From the NCBI RefSeq assembly GCF_025398335.1, contig NZ_JAODOO010000002.1, positions 305,166 to 369,165 of the forward strand: 64,000 bases of DNA, given 5' to 3'. Under the pieces are notes generated by a model that worked only from the letters and a program-made list of their open reading frames with translations, ran no database searches and was not told where the DNA came from. Source of the DNA: Clostridium sp. CX1 (GTDB taxonomy: Bacteria > Bacillota > Clostridia > Clostridiales > Clostridiaceae). Shown one piece after another: positions 52,802 through 61,434 of this stretch. The translations under genes were made by a program, and so were the position numbers. How positions within the stretch are numbered: the stretch's first letter is position 1; each line of letters opens with the position of its first letter.

Positions 52802-53575
52802 TCAATTATTGTCTAGCTGCTGATAAAATGCTTTCAAAACTTCTTTCATTTCCTCAGGCAGCAGTTCCTTAGCTCCTTTAAGTATATAATCTGGAATTTC
52901 CTTATAATAGGCTTCTGCAATGCCTCCAGTTATGCAGGCAATGGTATCACTGTCACCACCTATGGATATTGCATTTCTTATAGCATCTTCATAATCAGTG
53001 GATTCCAAAAAGCTTCTTATAGCCTGTGGAACACTTCCCTGACATGAAACATCAAAGCTATACCAGCTTCTGATACTTTCTAGGCTTTCCTCTAAATTAT
53101 ATCCAAAATTCTTTTCAACATAATCCTTTATTTCATCTTTTTTTCTACCCTTCCTTGCAAGGAATATTGAAGCAGCTGTTGCCTTTGCCCCCTTTATTCC
53201 TTCTAGGTGATTATGTGTTACAGCAGCACTTTCCTCTGCTTTAGCAAGAACTTCTTCAATAGAATTATAGTAAAAGCCAACAGGACTAACTCTCATAGCA
53301 GAGCCATTACCATAGCTGCCATAGGGTTCTCTTTCGTCAAGCATCGCCCATCTCATGAAGCTGCCTCCAAAACCTGCATTAGAATATTTCCTAAACCAGT
53401 ATTTGTAACTTTCAGAGAAAGACTTGTCCTTAATAATAGCCTCCATTGTTGCAACTGTAAGTACTGAATCATCAGTAAACCTTGATTTTGGAGAGAACAA
53501 CTCAAAACTTTTAGTTTTTATATTGTTCCACTCATACACAGATCCTATTATATCTCCAGTTATTGCTCCAAGCAT
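52802..53575 (-). CDS. ADP-ribosylglycohydrolase family protein (DraG-like), second copy
   Basis: The 257-residue protein is a second DraG-fold hydrolase, only distantly like the one at 43186. It has GAITGDIIGSVYEWNN, the metal motif RFTDDSVLTVATM, and the C-terminal GGDSDTIACITGGIAEAYY. In the middle it has YGNGSAMRVSPVGFYY, typical of the short bacterial subfamily. The start at 53575 (MLGAITGD) is preferred: the frame's upstream GTG at 53584 touches the AAGGAGG ribosome site. It is transcribed just before corA. The substrate could be ADP-ribosyl-arginine, O-acetyl-ADP-ribose or another ribosyl compound. Confidence 0.9.
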   Translation of the reverse strand: MLGAITGDIIGSVYEWNNIKTKSFELFSPKSRFTDDSVLTVATMEAIIKDKSFSESYKYWFRKYSNAGFGGSFMRWAMLDEREPYGSYGNGSAMRVSPVGFYYNSIEEVLAKAEESAAVTHNHLEGIKGAKATAASIFLARKGRKKDEIKDYVEKNFGYNLEESLESIRSWYSFDVSCQGSVPQAIRSFLESTDYEDAIRNAISIGGDSDTIACITGGIAEAYYKEIPDYILKGAKELLPEEMKEVLKAFYQQLDNN

Positions 53576-53682
53576 ATTCTTCACCCTCCTTATGCTTTAA
53601 ATTATTCCTCTACTGGTTATATGAGTATTTTACTCCAATTATATCAAAAATATTTCAAAAAACTCTAATAATATGATAATAT

Positions 53683-53711
53683 AGCCACCGACTAATTATA
53701 GACCGGTGGCT
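53683..53711. terminator. hairpin after the DUF438 gene
   Basis: AGCCACCG and CGGTGGCT pair over eight bases around a 13-base loop, 40 bases after the stop codon at 53751. The T run is weak on the minus strand. Confidence 0.65.
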
Positions 53712-53750
53712 TTCTCTTTAAAGATACTACTGAAAAATATGGTTTAGAAT

Positions 53751-55514
53751 TTACATATTTCTAGATTGAATCTCCTTCACAATTTTATCTATAAGTTCCT
53801 GTACTTCAAAGCCTCCTCTTCCACTAATCATTTCAAGAGTTGCTATTGAAGACATAGTTTTAAAGATAACTGGATTCTTTAGTTTACTGAATTTAGGTGA
53901 TAGGTTAACTAAAAATTCTTTTATAAAAGGATATTTATTTACTAATTCTCCAAGGGTAGTTTCCTCTGTAATACCATATATATTTTCAATTGTATCTTTA
54001 TTTTCCTTTTTACTTTCCGACTTTTTATTGTTCCAAGATAGAAGCCTTTGACTGCCAGTTAGGCCTCTTATTTTAGTTGCATCCTGTACCATTTCTAGTA
54101 CTCCTCTGAAGTTTCCTTCACTGTCTCTTACAGCATTATATAGTATATATATGAACTTTCCGTCAAGTTCTAGCCAAAATTCAGCTTCATCATGCTCTCC
54201 TTCTCTAAAGGCTCTGACTATTTCCTGAACGGTATCTACACTCTCCCTTGGATGGCAATTCTGTACCTTTCTTCCAATAACTCCTGGACTTCTTGGAAAC
54301 ACTCTATGACTAACATCATTGTAGAACTTTACAATTTCATTTTCATCTACAAAAGATATATCTACATTAAGGTGCTTAAAAATAAGGTTTATCTGATCAA
54401 GAGTAAGTTTTCCTTCGCTAACTTCTAATTCTGCCTCATTAGAATGGGCTGTAAATAGACCATGTTTTTCCAATACCTTTGAAAGGTCCTTAAGTAGTTC
54501 ATCCTTTTGAAAATTAGCAGTATTCTTTTCTTTCCTATTACCGTAAGGAGGAGGTGTTTCAATCAAGCAATAGCCAATCTCGTCATCTCCCTCTCTCATT
54601 TTAACAAAGTCTTCCTCAGAAAGAAGATCCATGGACGTTGGAAATAAGATTTCTTCTTCCTTCACCATCATATCCTCTACTCTTTCTATAACTTCCTCTT
54701 GAAGCCTTAAAAACTCCTCATCTTTATCTTCTTTTAAGTATCCTTTAGCCTTTTTGATTATATCTCTTATCTCATTGTCTAATGTCCACATAATTTTTGA
54801 AGGTTTATCAAAGCCCTTGCTTTCTAATGCGGCAAATAACTGATTTTGCTTTCTAGAAAAATGAATATTTATTTGTTCTAGTTTCTCATAGAGTTCTTCC
54901 CATTGATTTTTTATAAATTTGTTCTTCAGCATAGACCTCATTTTATTTAATACTGCTCTTATAGCCCTTACTTCATCTAAATAAGTTCTAATTGGGTGTC
55001 CAACAGGTAAATCCAGCTTATTACTTACAAGTATTCCATCGAAAATTTCTAAAAGTTCCTCCATTTTTTCCAATAATAAATCATTGGAAATTCCCTTCTC
55101 CTCAATGTATTGTTCACAAACTGCAAACTCCTGAGCTGTTACCTCTTTGAAGGAATTCTGCACTTTCTTTTTAGCTTCTTTTAAAGATAAATTCCCCTTT
55201 AAATAATCAACCTCTATATTCATTATTTTTTGTATTTTTTCTTCATCAAATTTTAAATTTTCTCCTATACCAATCTTATCACCTTCAACCTTAGGCCAGA
55301 AATAAACATGAAATTCATCATCGCTTATTTTTTCTACCTGTTTATCAAAGCCCTTATCCTCCATCATTTTGTACATAGGAAAAGGCTCAAAATCTTTAAT
55401 TATATGTATTCCTTCATTAGGTTTCAATTCTTGAATTGCCTTTGTAATACAGTCTCTGAAAGATTCATGCTCTCCACGGCCATCTATAGTGATATAATTT
55501 ATTTCTTTTCTCAT
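53751..55514 (-). CDS. DUF2249-DUF438-hemerythrin-like-PAS-DUF1858 protein
   Basis: The 587-residue cytoplasmic protein combines five recognisable parts. Residues 1-80 are DUF2249 (TusA-like, INYITIDGRGEHESF...VYFWPKVEGD). DUF438 follows at about 90-150. A hemerythrin-like helical bundle at about 160-300 has VGHPIRTYLDEVRAI, INIHFSRKQNQLFAALESKG, KIMWTLDNEIRDI and VKEEEILFP. A PAS domain at about 370-490 has FVDENEIVKFYNDVSHRVFPRSPGV and GRKVQNCHP. DUF1858 is at the C-terminus (TTLGELVNKYPFIKEFLVNL). It probably senses a small ligand such as NO, O2 or sulfide. One expected hemerythrin histidine in the MW..xDEIR segment appears to be Leu. It is monocistronic. Confidence 0.85.
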   Translation of the reverse strand: MRKEINYITIDGRGEHESFRDCITKAIQELKPNEGIHIIKDFEPFPMYKMMEDKGFDKQVEKISDDEFHVYFWPKVEGDKIGIGENLKFDEEKIQKIMNIEVDYLKGNLSLKEAKKKVQNSFKEVTAQEFAVCEQYIEEKGISNDLLLEKMEELLEIFDGILVSNKLDLPVGHPIRTYLDEVRAIRAVLNKMRSMLKNKFIKNQWEELYEKLEQINIHFSRKQNQLFAALESKGFDKPSKIMWTLDNEIRDIIKKAKGYLKEDKDEEFLRLQEEVIERVEDMMVKEEEILFPTSMDLLSEEDFVKMREGDDEIGYCLIETPPPYGNRKEKNTANFQKDELLKDLSKVLEKHGLFTAHSNEAELEVSEGKLTLDQINLIFKHLNVDISFVDENEIVKFYNDVSHRVFPRSPGVIGRKVQNCHPRESVDTVQEIVRAFREGEHDEAEFWLELDGKFIYILYNAVRDSEGNFRGVLEMVQDATKIRGLTGSQRLLSWNNKKSESKKENKDTIENIYGITEETTLGELVNKYPFIKEFLVNLSPKFSKLKNPVIFKTMSSIATLEMISGRGGFEVQELIDKIVKEIQSRNM

Positions 55515-55676
55515 ACCTTTACCAACCTTCCTCCCTATAGTTGATTTGTAGTTTTAATAAACAGCACTAGTTTTATTATGATATTTTATTAAAACCTTCA
55601 TCCTCATTAGTGTTCCTAATATTTAGGTTATCTATTATAGTAATAAATTACCATAGGTATGTTACGTTAAAAATTT

Positions 55677-55714
55677 AAAAGCCAATGCTTAGGTTTTATT
55701 AAGCATTGGCTTTT
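55677..55714 (-). terminator. MFS gene terminator, copy of the recurrent hairpin
   Basis: AAAAGCCAATGCTTA, loop ggtttta, TAAGCATTGGCTTTT, about 43 bases after the MFS stop codon. Confidence 0.88.
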
Positions 55715-55756
55715 GAATTTTTATTTAAAGTTCTCTTATATTAATTTCCATAGTCA

Positions 55757-56968
55757 TTAATTGGCAAATTGGCTGCGTTTATTATAACTAATCCTCTTGC
55801 ATACAGTTTTATAAACCCAAAGTGCATTTATAAGCAGCAATATACTAGTGATAAAAAATACATATCGGATACCAAAGTAGGCTGCCACCTGTCCTCCAAG
55901 TATTGAGCCAGCAAAGGTACCTAAATATTGTGCAGACATGCTAAAGCCAAAAACTCTTCCTGTAAGAGAATTAGGCGTTATCTTCTTAATTAGTACATTA
56001 ACCGATGGAGTAAGCCCAGCTGTAGCTAGTCCTAGCAGAAAACGAAGTACTGTCAGCTGAAAAGGACTTTTTACAAAAGCCTGTGGTATAAATATAATTC
56101 CTGCTGCTATCAGAGCTGCTAACATTACCTTTTGTGCTCCAATTCTATCTGAAAGCTTTCCTAATCTAGGTGCTGCTATAATACTTGATAAGCCTGAAGC
56201 TGAAAAAGCTATTCCAGATATCAGTGCAATGTGTTCTGTATTTTGAGATAGCTGAGTAATATACACAGTTATAATTGGCTCTATTGAATAAAATGCTAAT
56301 TGCAAAATAAAAGCTGTTATAAACATAGTAACAAGCAAAGCAGGATTTGGAATCAGGTCCCAAACCTCTTTAAATTTAAGAACTTTTCTATCGGACTTTC
56401 TAAAGTTCTCCTTTACAAAAATATAGGTTAATGCAAATACTATTAACATCAACACACCTGTCATAAAAAATATACTTCTAAGTCCTATAGTTTCTTCTAA
56501 ATAACCACCTACCATTGGTCCTAACAAGGAACCTGAGATAGATGAGGTTGCAATTACGCCTAAGGCCCAACCGGCATGCTCCTTATCTGTTTGAGTTGCA
56601 ATAAGTGTAGTACAAGCAGTACTGTAGCCTGCAACAACTCCCTGGAGCATTCTTAATATCATTAACTGATATACATTTTGTACAAATCCCATGCAGAATA
56701 TTACCACTGCCATTCCAAGACTTGCACGTAAAAGCATTGGTTTTCGACCGAATTTGTCTGCAGCTTGCCCCCAAATTGGCGAAAAGATTGCTAGAATTAT
56801 AAAGGTAACTCCAAAAGTAATTCCTGACATCTGTTCAATCTGCGCTGTATCGTGAACACCCAGCTGGCCTATATAAAGGGGCAGCACAGGGGCAATTTGA
56901 CTAAGCCCTATGGCTGTTACAAACATTCCAAACCAGCAAACTATTAAATTTCTTTTCCAGATTTCCAT
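55757..56968 (-). CDS. MFS multidrug transporter
   Basis: This is a 403-residue, 12-helix major facilitator. The motif A loop GQAADKFGRKPMLLRASLG, motif C-like GVIATSSISGSLLGPMVGGYLEETIG and the second motif A-like LGKLSDRIGAQKVMLAAL show the drug:H+ antiporter type. It begins MEIWKRNLIVCWFGMFVTAIG. An AraC-family gene lies 103 bases upstream on the same strand and may control it. The substrate is not predictable. Confidence 0.92.
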   Translation of the reverse strand: MEIWKRNLIVCWFGMFVTAIGLSQIAPVLPLYIGQLGVHDTAQIEQMSGITFGVTFIILAIFSPIWGQAADKFGRKPMLLRASLGMAVVIFCMGFVQNVYQLMILRMLQGVVAGYSTACTTLIATQTDKEHAGWALGVIATSSISGSLLGPMVGGYLEETIGLRSIFFMTGVLMLIVFALTYIFVKENFRKSDRKVLKFKEVWDLIPNPALLVTMFITAFILQLAFYSIEPIITVYITQLSQNTEHIALISGIAFSASGLSSIIAAPRLGKLSDRIGAQKVMLAALIAAGIIFIPQAFVKSPFQLTVLRFLLGLATAGLTPSVNVLIKKITPNSLTGRVFGFSMSAQYLGTFAGSILGGQVAAYFGIRYVFFITSILLLINALWVYKTVCKRISYNKRSQFAN

Positions 56969-57071
56969 AAACTTAAGCCTTCCTTCTTTGATAATTCCAT
57001 TTAAGCATTATAATATTTAGTAATTGTACCTTGATTATACTTTGTGAAAGGGCTTAAATCCATGTATCAAA

Positions 57072-57902
57072 TTAAACTCCATGGACATTTTTGCTATAAT
57101 ATTCTGAAGGACTTTTGCCTTCAATTTTTTTAAATATACGACTAAAGTAAAATTCGTCTTTAAATCCCAGCAGTTCAGCTACCTCTTTTATCTTTTTATC
57201 TCCTTCGCTTATAAATTCCTTTCCTTTATCAATTTTAATCTTATTAAAGAATTCAATTACAGAATATCCTGTAGTTTCTTTAAAGGTCCTAGATAAGTAG
57301 GCTGGAGACAGCTGAACTAACTCTGACAATTCGGTAAGAGTTAGTCTCCTATTTATATTTTCATGCATATATTTAATAATTTTTTCTACTTTTAAAGATG
57401 TTGAATAGTTAGTGTTTTTCTTTTTTATATTCCCAAAAATCTCATATAGCAGCTGCTGAAGCATTGCTTTACAAATAAGCTCGTACCCTGGAAACTTTTC
57501 AGTCCAACACCTAATTAGCCTTTTGAATGTATCAATAATAGGATAGTAATCCTTTAATTCTTGCATATGCTCTAATGGAAGTAATTTATTTTCCTCCTTA
57601 ATGCTCCATTTGGAATCATTATAATCTACCTCTGCGTAGCTAAAATGAATGGACAAAAAACACATTGGATCATCAATATCTGTTTCTATGGAATGAAGTA
57701 ACTCTGGATGAAAGTAAAACAACATCCCCTTCTTAATAAAATATCTCTTGTTTTCCACTGTAATAATTCCTTTTCCATCGGATATAAGTAATAATTCATG
57801 GTGTTGAATTTTTCTAGTTATTCTTCTTGGAAATTTCCACTCTTCCTTTGATTCTCTATGGTTGCAATAATGAATGTAGAAATATAGTTTACTTATTTTC
57901 AT
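57072..57902 (-). CDS. AraC-family transcriptional regulator
   Basis: The 276-residue protein has an N-terminal cupin (about 1-140, HHELLLISDGKGIITVENKR, FYFHPELLHSIE) and a C-terminal double helix-turn-helix (about 175-272). The first helix-turn-helix is LTLTELSELVQLSPAYLSRTFK and the second KEVAELLGFKDEFYFSRIFK. The start at 57902 follows TTGGAGGC; four more codons upstream are open. It probably responds to a sugar or other small ligand and may regulate the MFS gene downstream. A perfect inverted repeat at 57996-58014 lies in the divergent promoter region. Confidence 0.92.
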   Translation of the reverse strand: MKISKLYFYIHYCNHRESKEEWKFPRRITRKIQHHELLLISDGKGIITVENKRYFIKKGMLFYFHPELLHSIETDIDDPMCFLSIHFSYAEVDYNDSKWSIKEENKLLPLEHMQELKDYYPIIDTFKRLIRCWTEKFPGYELICKAMLQQLLYEIFGNIKKKNTNYSTSLKVEKIIKYMHENINRRLTLTELSELVQLSPAYLSRTFKETTGYSVIEFFNKIKIDKGKEFISEGDKKIKEVAELLGFKDEFYFSRIFKKIEGKSPSEYYSKNVHGV

Positions 57903-57995
57903 ATTTGCCTCCAATTTTAGTTTTCAATTCTTTTATTATAACAAATTATGTGTTTTATGCTATATTAGAACTGTATCAATATATAAACTATTAAT

Positions 57996-58014
57996 CAACT
58001 TAATGATTAAGTTG
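57996..58014. promoter_or_regulatory. 19-base palindrome in divergent promoter region
   Basis: CAACTTAAT-g-ATTAAGTTG is perfectly symmetric. It lies between the AraC-family gene and the thioredoxin-like gene, so it could be an operator for either. Confidence 0.5.
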
Positions 58015-58089
58015 GAATACCATATTATAAAAAAGAAAGAATAACTATATATTATTTATTATAAAATAAAGGTTAGGTGATGATTAAAA

Positions 58090-58350
58090 ATGAAACCAAT
58101 TATGATGTTTATTACTAGCTGGTGCCCTTACTGTAAAACTGCAGCTTCTTGGATAGAAGATATAAAAAGAGAAAATCCCAAATATGCAGATATTGAAGTT
58201 AAAATAATAGATGAAGAACTTGAGCCATCTATAGCTAAGCAGTATGATTACTATTACGTGCCTACCTACTTTGTTGATGAAGTTAAAATCCATGAAGGAG
58301 CTACTTCTAAGAATCAGCTTATAGATGCCTTTGAAGCCGCTTCTAAATAG
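58090..58350 (+). CDS. small thioredoxin/glutaredoxin-like protein
   Basis: The 86-residue protein opens MKPIMMFITSWCPYCKTAASWI, with the redox motif CPYC (residues 12-15). VPTYFVDEVKIHEGA carries the cis-proline at VPT, followed by the C-terminal helix. CPYC is the glutaredoxin dithiol motif, but the short length and YYYVPTYFVD segment fit the small clostridial thioredoxin-like family. It should reduce disulfides in the cytoplasm. The start follows GGTTAGGTGATG. It is monocistronic, ended by the long hairpin at 58386. Confidence 0.9.
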   Translation: MKPIMMFITSWCPYCKTAASWIEDIKRENPKYADIEVKIIDEELEPSIAKQYDYYYVPTYFVDEVKIHEGATSKNQLIDAFEAASK

Positions 58351-58385
58351 TAATTATAAGGGGATGCTTCTCTGACTTAATAAAA

Positions 58386-58449
58386 AAAAGCCTCTTGCAG
58401 TGATAAGTTATAAAATAATTATAACCATTATCACTGCATAGAGGCTTTT
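58386..58449. terminator. long bidirectional terminator
   Basis: AAAAGCCTCT...GCAGTGATAA...TTATAA pair with TTATAA...TTATCACTGC...AGAGGCTTTT in a nearly full-length hairpin, between the thioredoxin-like and acetate transporter genes. Confidence 0.9.
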
Positions 58450-58457
58450 AAAATTTA

Positions 58458-59075
58458 TTATTTTTTAAATATACCAAAAGGCTTTCCTATAGGTAAAAAT
58501 ACTCTTCCAAAGTGAGGATTTAACACAGATGCAGCTGCCCCATAAAAAGAAGCCATAGATATTAAAAATTCTGCAATTGCTGCCATCTTATGTGGGAATT
58601 CCCCCATCACTCCAAAGGAATCAAGAGTTAAACCTAGGAATAAGAAGTTTATAAGGAAAAATATTATAAATAATGACTTATTTGTTTCCGCAGCACCTAT
58701 AGTCATGAAAATAGTGAATATTAAATACCCTAAAAATGCAAATCCAAGTTGCTTAGTGTCTATTGATGCTACAAGCCCCTGTCCAAATACTCCTGCCTTA
58801 ATCATCCATGAAGCTGCCACTGCAAACCAGAAAAATGCATAAGCACCAAAGGCAGTTGTTCCAAAAGTGTTTTGTCTTTTAGAATCATTTATACAGGCAA
58901 ATAACTGAGCAAATCCTCCTAGAAATATTGCCCACGGAATAACAAAAGAAACTCCTTCTGTAAGTCCAAGTTTTTGAGATGATGCTACAAGTGTTACCAT
59001 AGCTAGTCCAAATAACCCTAAAGCTGATGGATCACAATTAGCGATCTTAACATTTTGTGTTTGATTAGTATTCAT
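58458..59075 (-). CDS. acetate/succinate transporter, GPR1/FUN34/SatP family
   Basis: This is a 205-residue membrane protein with six helices. It starts after a short tail with the family motif NCDPSALGLFGLAMVTL, the form of N-P-x-P-L-G-L here. FFWFAVAASWMIKAG and NKSLFIIFFLINFLFLGLTLD follow. Family members take up acetate by proton symport or act as channels. The ribosome site TTAGGAGGATTT precedes ATG. A dyad TTATCAAAATTT..CGATAA at 59109-59128 lies just upstream. Confidence 0.9.
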   Translation of the reverse strand: MNTNQTQNVKIANCDPSALGLFGLAMVTLVASSQKLGLTEGVSFVIPWAIFLGGFAQLFACINDSKRQNTFGTTAFGAYAFFWFAVAASWMIKAGVFGQGLVASIDTKQLGFAFLGYLIFTIFMTIGAAETNKSLFIIFFLINFLFLGLTLDSFGVMGEFPHKMAAIAEFLISMASFYGAAASVLNPHFGRVFLPIGKPFGIFKK

Positions 59076-59108
59076 ATAAATCCTCCTAAAAATAATTACT
59101 ATAAGACA

Positions 59109-59128
59109 TTATCAAAATTTGTCGATAA
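59109..59128. promoter_or_regulatory. dyad before the acetate transporter gene, similar to that at 50538
   Basis: TTATCAAAATTTGTCGATAA. It resembles the minus-strand reading of the dyad between the tubZ- and tubY-like genes (TTATCAAAATTTT then CTTCGATAA). It also contains TGTCGAT, one base from the Spo0A box TGTCGAA. Confidence 0.45.
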
Positions 59129-59269
59129 CGTCAATGTTTTTATTTGGTTTACTTTATTTTTAGTTTGCATAATATTTTATTTGTAAACAAATATAGCATT
59201 AATGATCTATAATACATTTCAATTGGGTAAATCGCTAACTTTAGGATTAGATTACCATGAATATATCCC

Positions 59270-59298
59270 TTGAATGAGAACTTTAATTATGTTATTAT
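59270..59298 (+). promoter_or_regulatory. promoter of the SRP RNA gene
   Basis: TTGAAT (59270-59275), a 17-base spacer and TATTAT (59293-59298). Transcription would start near 59305, about 30 bases before the mature RNA end, so 5' processing is likely. Confidence 0.6.
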
Positions 59299-59336
59299 AG
59301 TCTAGCAGCAAGGAAATAACTTAATTAAAGATAAAA

Positions 59337-59604
59337 TTCGTGCTAGATGGGGAGCCAGCGGTGCCCTGTAACCTGCAATCCGCTACAGCAGGATTGAATT
59401 CCCACTATAGGCTTTACTTTGCTCAGTCTGCCTAATCAAAGTGGTATTGAGAATTGGGTCCCATGCAGCAGAAGCTCATGAAATCCGTCAGATCCGGAAG
59501 GAAGCAGCGGTAAGTGATCACTTCTGAGTGCCGTGGATAAACCTGGTTTGAGCTAACTAGATTAGTAACGTGGGTAGGGTAATTGTCGATAGTGGGTGCA
59601 CGAA
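59337..59604 (+). ncRNA. ffs: signal recognition particle RNA, long Gram-positive type
   Basis: The segment has the universally conserved SRP RNA core: GTCAGATCCGGAAGGAAGCA and then GCGGTAAGTGATC, with the GGAA tetraloop and asymmetric loop that bind Ffh. The Alu-type 5' domain GGGGAGCCAGCGGTGCCCTGTA is also present, followed by CCTGCAATCCGCTACAGCAGG. The ends TTCGTGC (59337) and GCACGAA (59604) pair, giving about 268 bases, as in B. subtilis scRNA. SRP RNA guides nascent membrane proteins to SecYEG. The plus strand carries no coding frame here. In many Firmicutes it lies beside dnaX; here dnaX is not adjacent. Confidence 0.95.
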
Positions 59605-59628
59605 GTACATAGATTATATTTAGAATTT

Positions 59629-59666
59629 TTAAAGCCAATGCTTATGTTGTGAGCATTGGCTTTTTT
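59629..59666 (+). terminator. ffs terminator, copy of the recurrent hairpin
   Basis: AAAGCCAATGCTTA and TGAGCATTGGCTTT pair with one G-U, followed by a run of T. It serves the SRP RNA gene and possibly the convergent gene at 59699. Confidence 0.9.
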
Positions 59667-59698
59667 ACTTTCTAGCAGTCAGTACTTGTTCCTATTCC

Positions 59699-60409
59699 CT
59701 AAATAGCTACATCCTGATTCCATAAACTAAAACTGTTATTTTCCCATTTTAAAGTGTTTAAAACATATCCTAAGGAATCTGCATTAAACCTGCCCGCTAT
59801 TTTTTGATATGCTAACAATTCATATATTCCATCATAGTTAAAGTCCACAGGGTACAGTCCGCTTAATGGATTCACAAAGCCACTTATTGGCTCCTTAAGC
59901 TTGCCATTTTTATCATATATTTCATTTAGGTATTCTTCTCCTCTAAGAGATATGTCTATAATATATTTCTTATTATTTTTTCTACTTATAACTTCTACTT
60001 TATAATTATCTTTATAGGTAACATCGTATTTATATTCTTCATTATACACATTGAAATCAAATATTAATTTTGGTGTATTATTAATAAAGGAATAAACATA
60101 GTGATACATTATTGCACCGCTTCCTCCAGAATCAATACTGATTAAGATATCCTTTACCTTGTCTCCATTAAAATCTCCCAAAAATATTCTCGGATTATAT
60201 CCAGCATTTTCACTTAGCGGCACAGTAGTAAGCCTTCCTGTTCTCCCATCCTGTACTACAAGGGTTATATTTTGAATAAACCCACTCATAGGTGTTCTAG
60301 TGCCTGTGAGGAATACAGTATCTGGTATTCTATCCCCGTTCACATCTCCTCTTGTGCTAAAGACTATAACAGGACTCATTGCATTTGCTCTAAAATAACA
60401 ATTATACAT
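59699..60409 (-). CDS. FG-GAP/VCBS-like repeat protein
   Basis: The 236-residue protein has repeated calcium-loop motifs: DVNGDRIPD (near 22-30), GDFNGDKVKDI and DFNYDGIYEL. They are spaced as in integrin-like beta-propeller (FG-GAP/VCBS) blades. There is no signal peptide or LPxTG, so it may be cytoplasmic or spore-associated; similar small clostridial proteins occur with spore genes, but I cannot show that here. The start at 60409 follows AAGGAGAG. The ATG at 60427 is upstream of that site. Confidence 0.72.
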   Translation of the reverse strand: MYNCYFRANAMSPVIVFSTRGDVNGDRIPDTVFLTGTRTPMSGFIQNITLVVQDGRTGRLTTVPLSENAGYNPRIFLGDFNGDKVKDILISIDSGGSGAIMYHYVYSFINNTPKLIFDFNVYNEEYKYDVTYKDNYKVEVISRKNNKKYIIDISLRGEEYLNEIYDKNGKLKEPISGFVNPLSGLYPVDFNYDGIYELLAYQKIAGRFNADSLGYVLNTLKWENNSFSLWNQDVAI

Positions 60410-60564
60410 AATTCTCTCCTTAATCATAGATATCCATAATATTTTATGAATTCAAGCAGAGAATTGCTACCAATGTCCCCAGCTTTTTTAGATTAATACA
60501 TTAGTTAAGCATCTTTCTATTGAATTTATCCAATACTATTCTTCTTAGCCTGCTTTTAAGTGCT

Positions 60565-61434
60565 CTAAAAGTTTTTAGGCGCTATATTATATAAATAGGC
60601 ACTTAATAGCCCTAATAAAGCTATCATTCCGAAATAGGTGATTGCAAAAAATAATCTTGCTGACTTATCAACCTCATAATATTTTTTATTTTCATCCTTA
60701 TAATATTTGTAAATTTGTACTGCTCCCATTATCAAAAATATTAATATTATGGAGTTAAAAGATTTTATTAGAGCAAATATCATTACAGGAATTCCCAAAA
60801 TCCATAAAGCCGGTGATATGGCAGTTACAATACGGCCGCCATCTAGAGGATGAATTGGAATAAGATTGAATAAATTTAATATGAATCCCGTATAAGCCAA
60901 AGCTAAGAATAACTCTTGCTTAGTATAATAATATACTGCCAAAGCTCCAACTGCACTTATGCTTCCTAGTAAAGGCCCTCCTATTGCAACCCAAGCCTCT
61001 GTTTTCGCATCCTTCGGTTCCTCTTTCATAGATATAAAAGCCCCTACAAAGGGTATGAATATTGGAGCACTTACCTTCAAGTTAATTTTTTTTGCTGCAA
61101 AATAATGACCCATTTCATGCATGAATATTAGTAAGACAAAACCTGCTGCAAAAGCCATACCATATATTTTCGCATATACCCAAATCATAAGCATCATAGA
61201 ACCAAAAGTAGAAAGTAGCTTGCCCAATTTAAGAAATACTATTAACCCCTTAAGTTTCAAAAAGATAAAGCCTAATTTACCTATAATCTTAAGTTTAGCT
61301 AAAGCTGCAACTCCAATCCCTAGGGCTGCTAGTATACCTTTTTTCTTTTTCTTAGCCTTTTCTGTGTCTTCTGCAATAGTTACAAAATCAACACCATTCT
61401 CATTTCTGACCTCTATTTTACTATTGTCGTCCAT
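60565..61434 (-). CDS. site-2-type membrane metalloprotease (M50 family)
   Basis: This is a 289-residue membrane protease. A cytoplasmic N-tail with a KKKKG stretch is followed by hydrophobic helices. The zinc site is HEMGH (near residue 107, FMHEMGHYFAAKKI), and the third ligand is in NLIPIHPLDGGRI (near 194). There is no PDZ domain, so it is closer to the SpoIVFB/YdiL-like minimal group than to RseP. It would cut a membrane-embedded substrate such as an anti-sigma factor or pro-sigma factor. No partner gene is adjacent. The start follows AAGGGGTGGG. Confidence 0.9.
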   Translation of the reverse strand: MDDNSKIEVRNENGVDFVTIAEDTEKAKKKKKGILAALGIGVAALAKLKIIGKLGFIFLKLKGLIVFLKLGKLLSTFGSMMLMIWVYAKIYGMAFAAGFVLLIFMHEMGHYFAAKKINLKVSAPIFIPFVGAFISMKEEPKDAKTEAWVAIGGPLLGSISAVGALAVYYYTKQELFLALAYTGFILNLFNLIPIHPLDGGRIVTAISPALWILGIPVMIFALIKSFNSIILIFLIMGAVQIYKYYKDENKKYYEVDKSARLFFAITYFGMIALLGLLSAYLYNIAPKNF

